Positions 1 through 6,416 of a stretch of DNA of 8,098 nt are shown in pieces. How positions within the stretch are numbered: position 1 is the first letter of the stretch; every line of letters starts with the position of its first letter. A program made the translations under genes and the position numbers. The DNA is from Pirellulaceae bacterium (GTDB taxonomy: Bacteria; Planctomycetota; Planctomycetia; Pirellulales; Pirellulaceae). The notes below the pieces were generated by a model that searched no databases, was not told the origin of the DNA, and saw only the letters and a list, made by a program, of their open reading frames with translations. The stretch is from the NCBI GenBank assembly GCA_013002105.1, contig JABDKS010000504.1:1-8098 (forward strand), read 5' to 3'.

Positions 1-3000
1 TTTCAAGACTGCTGAGCGAATTGACATCGAACGACAACGCCGATGAGCCGCCGTCGACGAAATCATTGCCAATGATGATGGGTTGCGATGCACTGACGAA
101 CACGGTGCTCGGTGCGTTGTCGCCGCGTCCCACTCGCGTGTCATTGGTGGTACCGCGACCGTCAGCGTTTTGCTCCAGAGTCGTGTTGGCCAAACGCAAG
201 TCTGCTTGATGGACTTCCAACGCGTTAAACGAAGCAAAACCACCTTCGATCCTGGTGGTGCCACCGCCGCCAGCGATCACCCCTTGATCGATGCTTGCCG
301 TCGATCCATGTCCGATATACAAACCGCCCCAGTCGCCGGGATTCAATTCTCCCAGGTCACCGCGGTCATTGGTGTCAAAGGTCCCACCGCCACCGTAACG
401 TTGATCCTCCAGAGAGGTGAACACGATTGGCAGTGACGGCAAACCTTCTGCGATCAGGCTGCCACCGAATCTTGCTTCGATGCGAGCGCCGTCGATTTTC
501 AAAACGGTGCCCGGATCAATGACCAAACTGGCATCCAAACGGCTACGCAGCGCAGGACCTTCGCTGGACAACGGTGCAACCCCGGCTGCGGCTCGATCTA
601 CATAAGCAGTATCGCTGGCATTGAGTTGTGCGACGAGCGAAAATTGTCCCGGCACTCCGTTGAGCACCGCGGCGCGATAAAGGCGTCGCGAAACAAAGTC
701 GGTCCCCGAAGCGACCGTTGGCAGTTGCGTCAGTTGAATCGCGCCGGTGGTGCCCAGCGTGACGGGTATGCTTGGTTGGCTGGCCGCCGACTCCAATCCG
801 CTGGAGTTTACGTTGGTGATTCGGTAGACGAATGTTCCCGCGGGGACTGCGCCACCGGATATCGCGACCGGTCGAATCAACAACGACGACGGTGCTGTGG
901 ACTGAATCACCGGACCGCCGGGCGTACCTTCGATCACCAAGTTTTCGGTCAGTACGTGCGGAATGTCGGTGTCGTCAAACCGCGATGGTTGACTAATCGT
1001 CTCGGTGACTTCGCCGGTTCGCGTTGCCAGTCGAATGAATAGTCCATTGATACTGTTGTCCACGACCAGGTTGCCGTGAATCTCAGGTCCAACTCGCGAA
1101 TAGTCGGGCGTGAACGGAGAGAGTCCCTGGTAAAACGGATCGGTAAATCGAGATTCGGCAAAGGTGTCCGGTGTCGCTGCCATTGCGGCATCCGCACTGT
1201 CGGTCACTGACGAATTGATGATGGTTGGCCGCGTGATGGCCATATCGATTGGCGAAACGACGACTTGTCGACCGCCTATCGAAACGGCACCCCCACCGTA
1301 TCGAATGTCGGCAAACTGAACGTGGTTCAAGAAAACGCCTTCGTTCTCTCGGTTGCGACGCGATTCGTCAGCACTGTCCAGATCGCCGCGGAAATCGATA
1401 CCGCCCCAATCACCAGCGGCCGGGGCAGGCGTAAAGGTCGGAGAGTTTCCCGCACCAACAGTATCGTCGTTGACGCTGGTCAAAAACACGCTGCCGGGGA
1501 TGATTTGGTTGGCCGCGTCACGTGCGGGCAATCCGTTGGAACTGATGATCGTCGGCGTTCCAAGGACTTGGATCGATGCATCGCTCAAATCGATCAGTGG
1601 CGATACGCTACCCACTCCGATCCGGCTTCGGCTCATTTTTAAAACGGCACCCGAATCGATAATCAGTTGAACGCCCTGCGGGACATTCAGTGCTGAACCA
1701 TCGGCAAGCGGCAAGCCGTTGTTGGTAAATCCAATCTGATAACTGAAGTTGTCTTGGGCCGTTTCCAATCGACCATCTGTTCCGCCGTTGCCAACAACAC
1801 GAATGGTGTCACCGGGTTGGGCGGCGGCAATGGCTTGGTCAATTTCGGTATAAGGATTGCCAACGGTTCCAATTTGCCCACCGGTCGGGTTAGGCAACTT
1901 GTCAACATACAGTGTGTTGTTTGGATCGGCAGGCGAAAACCAAAAGTCAAAGAAGCCACCTGGCCGGCCGTCGGCATCGCCATCGAGTGCAATACCGGCG
2001 GGACGTGCAACGCCAAAATCGTCGATCACCGTCGTCGCATCCAAAATCGAATTGGTCACGCTGGGACGGAAATCTAATCGCAACTCATATTCGCCTTCGC
2101 TCAAGCCGCCAAAGCCGGTTCCAGCAATCGAAGGGTCGTAGTTGTTATTCCCCTTGGCGCTGATGCCGACCATGTAGGATCCCGCGTCGACATTCAAGCG
2201 CACCAACGAGTCGTTGCTGAAGTAATCGTCGTTCTGTGCGATTTCCACGAACTGACCGTTACCATTGGCTCGATAAACCTTGATCGATGTGTCCAGCAAA
2301 CTGGGGGCGCCCAAGCGTTCCGCGATCGTTTCGACGGACAACTCACCGGGCGATCCAAGGGTGAATCGATACAAGTCGATGTCGGTACTGTCGGGACGAA
2401 ACAGATACTGGCCATGAACAATATCCGCCACACTTGGGAATGCGGGCTCGTTGTCGGTACCAGGGGCAAAGATAAAGTCGGTGCTTTGCGTGACCGGTTG
2501 CGGCAAATCATCCGCGTAGCCGTAGCCGAGCAGTTGCCCGACCAAGAACATGGCACCGCGGAAAAATTCACCGCCGAATTGATCGTCGACGGATTCATCA
2601 AAATCTTGAAAATCCAATACACCCAAATCGTCGATGCCATCACCGTTGCGATCGCGCGTGACCACTGCCTGGCCGCCTTGTCCACTGGTGGCTCCGACGT
2701 CTCCGCCGTACAAATCGCCTACAGCGATGGAGATAAAGGCGCTGCTGGTGGGTTCACCTTCGACTTCGACAAAATTAACGCCCAGGTATTCGCTGTACAG
2801 TTGCAACACTTCACGAACACGTTGCTTTTGTTGCTCGCTGATGACGTTGAAATAGGTGGTGTCGTTGGAGATGCCTGCGCGACTTGGATCGTCGCCGAGC
2901 CACGATTGGGCAAAGTCGTACTGGATAACCGAGATGCCATCGATGCTGTCGGCACCGTTGCGGAGGTAATCTAACGGAACCGTTCGCGTCAGCCGGGTCG

Positions 3001-4759
3001 GGTCTTCGGGACGAATTTGACGCGTTCCCGGAACGTCAGGCCCGGGCAAATCGAGATCGAATGGCGTGGGATTGAAAATCTCGCTTTGCAAGATCGCCGA
3101 TTGGGTTGTTGTGGTTCCGATCGACCATTGGCCGCTCAAATCGAATGCAGTATCGAAACTGTCCCCCGGTTCGATGGGGTTATTCGGATCCAACAGCAGC
3201 GATATTTCTGTCGGTGGCGCCGGCAAGCTCTCGCTGGTGCCGACCCGCAGCCGGGCCGCGCCGGTGATGAATTGCCCGGTATTACCAAGGGGCATCCGCG
3301 ACAGTGGCCGAGCAAAATCGAGCGTCGCGATATTCGTGATATTGTTGTAATCGACGCTGACAGGGTTGATCACCACATCGTCAACATTGCTGACGGTGTC
3401 ACGAGTGTAGATCAACTGATAAAAGTTGCGGTTTTGCGCAAGTGATGGCAGCAGGTCGTCGTCGTTAAAGTGGACTTCGACAATCCCGGTATCGGGGCTC
3501 AACGATCCACTGGCCGTGCGACGAACCGGCTCGGTGACGACAGCGGCGACTTGTGGTCCCAGGTTGATCGAGAAGTTGCGGCGCAGATCTTCGCCGTCTT
3601 GAAACAACTCGCCGTTGGCATTTCGCAAGGCAAAAGGGCCCGATCCCAAAATGTCGATTTGGTAAATGTCATCGGGCAGCGGTTGTGCAAAACGGAAAAT
3701 GACTTCGCGCGGAGATTCGCCCAGGCCGACAAAGCCTGGTTCGACGACGACATCACTGACTCCACTGAGTGAGAGCGGCGAATAGTTGGTCGGACGATTA
3801 CCGATTGCCGTATCAACATTTCCTTGCTGCAGCGATGCGACGATCAATGCCGAGGCATCGGGATTGGTATTGATCGCGTTGATGAAATCGCGGGCGGTCG
3901 ATTCAAATCCGGGCGCACTATTAAGCTGAACACGAACGGTTTGATCGGTTACCACCACCACTGGGTTGGCAGGTCCACCAAAATTCCGTTGTTCCACTTC
4001 GATTGTCGTGCCACGACCTTCGGCACCGGGCAACTGCGAAACCAAACGGACGCGAACGGCACCGTTGGTTGCAAAATCGGTAACGGCTTCGGCTGCATTG
4101 GCACCGCGAAGGGTCAACGTGCGGCCGTCAGCGGCGGCTCCGACCACGGTCAACGATGGACCGCTGACCTGAATCACTTCGACCAACTGCCGTGCTTCGA
4201 CATCGTTGTTGACCGCTGACACCAGATCAGCCACTCGCGTTGATGACGCTGGATTACTGTTCAGATTGACAGTAACAGAACGTCCGTTGACGGTCACAAT
4301 GGGTGCAGCCGAGCCGACTCGCGAGCTACTGGTAAAGCTAACGGTGACACCGTTGCCGATGCTGCCGGGTTGTGCGGCGCGAAATTCAACGAGTGCCTGA
4401 CCGTTGGTGCCTAAGTCCGACGTAGCCGAGGCAGATTCAAAAACGCGGTCTTCACCGGCGCGTGTGATTCGAATCGCATCCAGCGTGTCCGGATCGATTT
4501 GGGTGTTGTCGTCGAATTGGAAGACAATTTCGCGAGGCGACACGTTCAATACCGTGCCGTCAAAAAGCAATGATCCCTCGTTGGGTTGGACGCCGATCAA
4601 TTCGGGTCCCGCCAGCAATTGACGAGTCTCAAGACTCTCAAGCAGTGAGTGCCGTTTCTCGCGCCGCTTGCGGCGCAAGCGTTCGCGATGTCCGCCCGAT
4701 GGGGAACTGGACCGTCGCGATGAACGAGCTTGAGGAAGTTGCGGTTTACGGAAAGTCAT
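1..4759 (-). CDS. Giant planctomycete-type extracellular multidomain protein with LEPR-XLL-like N-terminus (partial, C-terminus beyond window)
   Basis: The reverse strand is open without a stop from an ATG at 4759-4757 to the left edge, giving 1586 residues of a longer protein. An in-frame TAA at 4798-4796 and a GAGG box 7 nt upstream fix the start. No ordinary signal peptide is seen. Residues 12-36 are Arg-rich and lead into LETRQLL (43-49), close to the LEPR-XLL motif found near the start of huge planctomycete proteins. Next come Ig-like strands with SPRE motifs (74-77, 349-352), an 83-residue repeat (118-200, 231-313), a metzincin-like domain with a lost zinc site (about 600-755), a PPC-like domain (about 779-896), and a parallel beta-helix (from about 948 to the edge) with an Fn3-like insert (about 1295-1390). 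The family is inferred to be surface-bound or secreted, perhaps for adhesion. Substrate and partners are unknown. The reading frame is certain; the function is not. Confidence 0.9.
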   Translation of the reverse strand, partial: MTFRKPQLPQARSSRRSSSPSGGHRERLRRKRREKRHSLLESLETRQLLAGPELIGVQPNEGSLLFDGTVLNVSPREIVFQFDDNTQIDPDTLDAIRITRAGEDRVFESASATSDLGTNGQALVEFRAAQPGSIGNGVTVSFTSSSRVGSAAPIVTVNGRSVTVNLNSNPASSTRVADLVSAVNNDVEARQLVEVIQVSGPSLTVVGAAADGRTLTLRGANAAEAVTDFATNGAVRVRLVSQLPGAEGRGTTIEVEQRNFGGPANPVVVVTDQTVRVQLNSAPGFESTARDFINAINTNPDASALIVASLQQGNVDTAIGNRPTNYSPLSLSGVSDVVVEPGFVGLGESPREVIFRFAQPLPDDIYQIDILGSGPFALRNANGELFQDGEDLRRNFSINLGPQVAAVVTEPVRRTASGSLSPDTGIVEVHFNDDDLLPSLAQNRNFYQLIYTRDTVSNVDDVVINPVSVDYNNITNIATLDFARPLSRMPLGNTGQFITGAARLRVGTSESLPAPPTEISLLLDPNNPIEPGDSFDTAFDLSGQWSIGTTTTQSAILQSEIFNPTPFDLDLPGPDVPGTRQIRPEDPTRLTRTVPLDYLRNGADSIDGISVIQYDFAQSWLGDDPSRAGISNDTTYFNVISEQQKQRVREVLQLYSEYLGVNFVEVEGEPTSSAFISIAVGDLYGGDVGATSGQGGQAVVTRDRNGDGIDDLGVLDFQDFDESVDDQFGGEFFRGAMFLVGQLLGYGYADDLPQPVTQSTDFIFAPGTDNEPAFPSVADIVHGQYLFRPDSTDIDLYRFTLGSPGELSVETIAERLGAPSLLDTSIKVYRANGNGQFVEIAQNDDYFSNDSLVRLNVDAGSYMVGISAKGNNNYDPSIAGTGFGGLSEGEYELRLDFRPSVTNSILDATTVIDDFGVARPAGIALDGDADGRPGGFFDFWFSPADPNNTLYVDKLPNPTGGQIGTVGNPYTEIDQAIAAAQPGDTIRVVGNGGTDGRLETAQDNFSYQIGFTNNGLPLADGSALNVPQGVQLIIDSGAVLKMSRSRIGVGSVSPLIDLSDASIQVLGTPTIISSNGLPARDAANQIIPGSVFLTSVNDDTVGAGNSPTFTPAPAAGDWGGIDFRGDLDSADESRRNRENEGVFLNHVQFADIRYGGGAVSIGGRQVVVSPIDMAITRPTIINSSVTDSADAAMAATPDTFAESRFTDPFYQGLSPFTPDYSRVGPEIHGNLVVDNSINGLFIRLATRTGEVTETISQPSRFDDTDIPHVLTENLVIEGTPGGPVIQSTAPSSLLIRPVAISGGAVPAGTFVYRITNVNSSGLESAASQPSIPVTLGTTGAIQLTQLPTVASGTDFVSRRLYRAAVLNGVPGQFSLVAQLNASDTAYVDRAAAGVAPLSSEGPALRSRLDASLVIDPGTVLKIDGARIEARFGGSLIAEGLPSLPIVFTSLEDQRYGGGGTFDTNDRGDLGELNPGDWGGLYIGHGSTASIDQGVIAGGGGTTRIEGGFASFNALEVHQADLRLANTTLEQNADGRGTTNDTRVGRGDNAPSTVFVSASQPIIIGNDFVDGGSSALSFDVNSLSSLE
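2..1918 (-). other. Parallel beta-helix region with repeated module
   Basis: Residues about 948-1586 of the giant protein. It opens with a pectin-lyase-fold type entry (TLYVDK, then GNPYTEIDQAIAAAQPGDTI). Two related modules follow: VLKM at 1039-1042 with GDWGG around 1117, and VLKI at 1419-1422 with GDWGG around 1476. Each has a VLK(M/I)xxxRI strand, a Gly-rich segment and a GDWGG turn. An Fn3-like segment (about 1295-1390, GTFVYRITNVNSSGLES through RRLYRAA to DTAYVDR) sits between them. Beta-helices of this type are common in secreted polysaccharide-binding or adhesin-like proteins, but no catalytic residues of a lyase are recognisable. Confidence 0.65.
2072..2425 (-). other. PPC-like (pre-peptidase C-terminal-like) beta-sandwich domain
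   Basis: Residues about 779-896 of the giant protein. The stretch starts DIVHGQYLF, has the characteristic DIDLYRF strand, then LSVETIAE, a 'LLDTSIKVYRANG' strand, an acidic QNDDYFSND turn, and ends GEYELRLDF. This matches the layout of PPC-type domains, in which a D-x-D-x-Y/F-x-F strand is followed by LxVxxx, 'DxxLxLYxxxG' and NDD. Such domains usually follow secreted peptidase domains, which agrees with the metzincin-like region just before it. Confidence 0.65.
2495..2962 (-). other. Metzincin-like domain with degenerate zinc-binding motif (pseudopeptidase region)
   Basis: Residues about 600-755 of the giant protein. A strand (SVIQYDF), a helix (REVLQLYSEYLG), a strand pair (VNFVEV, FISIAVG) and a Gly-rich turn resemble the start of matrixin/serralysin-type peptidases. 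Where HExxHxxGxxH is expected, the sequence reads FLVGQLLGYGY (738-748) followed by ADDLP. Histidines 1, 2 and 3 become Phe738, Gln742 and Tyr748, and the catalytic Glu becomes Leu739; only Gly745 remains. No methionine follows that could form the Met-turn before the next domain. An acidic loop DRNGDGIDD (703-711) resembles a calcium-binding loop. Domain assignment is by eye, so the fold is an inference. Confidence 0.6.
3821..4069 (-). repeat. Copy 2 of the 83-residue internal protein repeat
   Basis: Residues 231-313 of the giant protein, 113 residues after copy 1. Shared landmarks are TNG at the start, PGxxGxG, P-x-V-x-V, V-x-V-x-LNS-x-P, then D-x-x-x-A-x-N and A-x-x-L in the helix-like end. 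No third copy is obvious in the visible part. Confidence 0.75.
4160..4408 (-). repeat. Copy 1 of an 83-residue internal protein repeat
   Basis: Residues 118-200 of the giant protein. The copy begins TNG, has PGxxGxG near its start, then APIVTV, VTVNLNS and a helix-like stretch ending in ARQLVEVI. Its last 52 residues align without gaps to the second copy with 17 identities and many conservative changes. The pattern of alternating hydrophobic strands followed by one helix suggests a small alpha/beta or beta-sandwich module duplicated in tandem. The nucleotide sequences have diverged clearly, so the duplication is old. Confidence 0.75.
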
Positions 4760-4766
4760 CCAGTGG

Positions 4767-4770
4767 CCTC
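4767..4770 (-). promoter_or_regulatory. Ribosome binding site of the giant protein gene
   Basis: On the reverse strand GAGG lies 7 nt before the ATG at 4759. It is a short but well-placed Shine-Dalgarno match. No other ATG, GTG or TTG start exists between the upstream in-frame TAA (4798-4796) and this ATG, so the site supports the only sensible start. Confidence 0.55.
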
Positions 4771-5257
4771 GTCTAAATGCCTGGGCAGGCAGATGTTAAG
4801 TCTGGGTAGGGAATATTGGGTCAGTCTGCGAGCCGCTTGCCTGGAACGCGACCTTGCCGCAATGTGCAGAAAACCTTCGGCAAACCAGTGTGGTGGGCCG
4901 AGAGCTCGAAAGCAGATCGTGAAGGGCGGTTGAACAAAGCGAATTCGATAAGCTGAAAGGATCCACGCTCAGCGCGTCGACACCTGATTCGGAGTGTAGT
5001 TGGACCGGCTCATTACGCAACGAAAATCGTCTGTGGGACGGGGTTTAGGTCGGTTTGGGCCGATTGTACGAAGGATCCGGTTGAAGCCGAATGCCAGCGG
5101 TATTGGACGGAGAGTTACCAGTAAAAGTTCCTCTATTGCAAGGTTTCCTCTGCCGTTGATAGGGTTCCAACACTCGCCGGCACGTCTCGCAGGACGCACA
5201 ACCCCACGGATGGGTGTTGAATCCTCGTGGGGCGGCGACCACACGGACACTCGCGTC

Positions 5258-5263
5258 AGGAAG
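5258..5263 (+). promoter_or_regulatory. Ribosome binding site favouring the 5273 start of the TPR lipoprotein
   Basis: AGGAAG lies 9 nt before the ATG at 5273. The competing internal ATG at 5372 has a weaker GGAG (5358-5361) at 10 nt. Together with the positive charges needed ahead of the hydrophobic signal segment, this tips the choice to 5273. Confidence 0.45.
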
Positions 5264-5272
5264 ACTCGTCAC

Positions 5273-6091
5273 ATGGCCATCCATCAGCCGCTCCCAACCC
5301 TTCGGGGTGAAACAAAACCACGCTTTTCGGCGGGTTTTTCGGATTCTCGACGGACTTGGAGCGATCGATCCATGATCTGGATTGCGGCTGCTTTGCTGCT
5401 CGGAACCCTCTTTTCGACCACCGGATGCCAGTGGGCGGCGAGCGGTCAGAACGCTCAGGGGGCACGACTTTACGAGCAGGGGCAGTACACCGCCGCGCTG
5501 CAACAATTTCAAAAAGTCCTGTCGTCGGATCCTCAAAATCCGGACGGTTACTACAATCTGGCCGCCACGACCCACCGTTTGGGGTCGCTCAGGGGTGATA
5601 CCAACCTGATCGAGCAGGCCGAGGCCCTGTACAACCAATGCCTCGATCACGATCCCAACCATGTCGAATGCCACCGAGGCCTCGCCGTTTTGTTGGTCGA
5701 TTCGGGCCGACCGGACCGTGCATTTGCTCTGATGAAAAACTGGGCGTCACAGAATCCAACCTTCTCCGAACCCCGCATCGAACTGGCACGACTGTACGAA
5801 GAGCACGGTGAGCCACAAACCGCATTGAAGTATCTCGAAGATGCCGTCCAACAAGATGCCAACAGTTCACGCGCTTGGCTTGCGTTGGCCCGTTTGCGCG
5901 AAACCTCCGGGGATCTCACCCAAGCCTTGCAAAACTATCAGCGTGCTCTGGCGCTCAACGCTGGCAACCCGATGGTGACCGAACGTGTTGCCGCATTGAG
6001 CCGACAAATCAACGCCAACATGGACGCGTCGGCTTATTCGCGTGGCACTCAGATCGCCCAACCGCTGCCGTACGGGACGACACGCTATTAA
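5273..6091 (+). CDS. TPR-repeat lipoprotein
   Basis: A 272-residue protein. A hydrophobic segment (residues 35-47, IWIAAALLLGTLF) ends in STTGC, with Cys52 as the likely lipidated residue, so it is probably exported and membrane-anchored. The lipobox is imperfect (Thr rather than Leu at -3). About five TPR units follow, roughly residues 58-91, 92-129, 131-164, 165-198 and 199-232, with typical A-x-x-x-Y/F-x-x-A-L and D-P-N/N-P spacing. The first and last match best. The tail (about 245-272) is short and polar. TPRs bind proteins or peptides; the partner is unknown. Start choice: ATG 5273 has AGGAAG and gives Arg26, Arg27 and Arg32 before the hydrophobic core; ATG 5372 would give a signal peptide with no positive charge; TTG 5000 would add 91 residues without recognisable content. 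It is divergent from the giant surface protein gene and 325 bp upstream of the glycyl-tRNA synthetase gene. Confidence 0.85.
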   Translation: MAIHQPLPTLRGETKPRFSAGFSDSRRTWSDRSMIWIAAALLLGTLFSTTGCQWAASGQNAQGARLYEQGQYTAALQQFQKVLSSDPQNPDGYYNLAATTHRLGSLRGDTNLIEQAEALYNQCLDHDPNHVECHRGLAVLLVDSGRPDRAFALMKNWASQNPTFSEPRIELARLYEEHGEPQTALKYLEDAVQQDANSSRAWLALARLRETSGDLTQALQNYQRALALNAGNPMVTERVAALSRQINANMDASAYSRGTQIAQPLPYGTTRY

Positions 6092-6416
6092 GGCAGCTTC
6101 AAAGTGTGATGTTTTGCGCTCGGTCGACACAGATCGACCATTGTGCTGGGTCGCCCGGTTGCCGCACGGTCGAGCGTCCATTCCCTCCGTGCTGCGGCAA
6201 ATGGGTGCGGAAATCAGACATATCGGCAACGAGCCCGCTGAACCCTAGCAAGTACCCGTTGTCTTGATCTGCGGGCCGACCTCGTCGGATCCGGTCAAAC
6301 CGCGTACATTCAGCCACCATCTGGCAGCGTCGAACCACCCCCACGTTTGATCCGGACAGACGCCATTGGCCGCACGATGGCAGTTTCCACCTCTCTTGAA
6401 AAATAAATCGCCCGTC
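6092..6416. other. Intergenic region, 325 bp, short hairpins only
   Basis: No plausible gene is seen on either strand; the short open frames here match nothing recognisable. It contains two small inverted repeats, listed separately for the first, and CCGAC-CTC-GTCGG at 6276-6288. The promoter of the glycyl-tRNA synthetase gene should lie here, but no clear -35/-10 pair is visible. No T-box features (such as a TGGN bulge beside a terminator/antiterminator) were recognised. Confidence 0.5.
6122..6139 (+). terminator. Possible weak hairpin downstream of the TPR lipoprotein gene
   Basis: GGTCGA (6122-6127) and TCGACC (6134-6139) form a perfect 6-bp stem with a 6-nt loop, 30 nt after the lipoprotein stop. 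There is no T-run after it, so an intrinsic terminator is doubtful. It may be a transcript-end structure or chance. Confidence 0.2.

Larger units (their letters stand above)
4760..5272. other. Divergent intergenic region, 513 bp
   Basis: The giant gene reads leftwards from 4759 and the lipoprotein gene rightwards from 5273, so promoters for both should lie here. I see no convincing -35/-10 pair. A spaced inverted repeat, TTGCCG (4854-4859) and CGGCAA (4878-4883), is present but could be chance. Frame +2 happens to be open from a TTG at 5000 into the lipoprotein gene, but that stretch has no recognisable domain. No RNA gene was recognised. Confidence 0.5.

Noticed and set aside
2414..2974. Plus-strand open frame of 186 codons
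   Set aside because: It lies wholly antisense to the giant gene, whose frame gives coherent domains (PPC-like, metzincin-like) over the same bases. The plus-strand translation has no recognisable feature. The same applies to the other plus-strand frames between 1 and 4700 and to minus-strand frames in other phases such as 2194-2685.
5000..5272. N-terminal extension of the TPR protein from a TTG at 5000
   Set aside because: It would put about 125 low-complexity basic residues before the lipoprotein signal segment. No ribosome binding site stands out before 5000, and the extension has no recognisable content.
5045..5674. Minus-strand open frame of 209 codons across the lipoprotein start
   Set aside because: It overlaps the TPR gene in antisense and has no domain-like pattern.
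6366..6416. TTG start extending glyQS by 17 residues
   Set aside because: The family begins close to the MEKIVSLCKRRGF region. The extra residues have no family likeness, and an ATG at 6417 is available.
6092..6416. T-box or other tRNA-sensing leader ahead of glyQS
   Set aside because: A T-box would be attractive before a glycyl-tRNA synthetase gene, but no conserved T-box core, specifier stem or terminator/antiterminator pair is visible, and such leaders are mainly a trait of Gram-positive bacteria.
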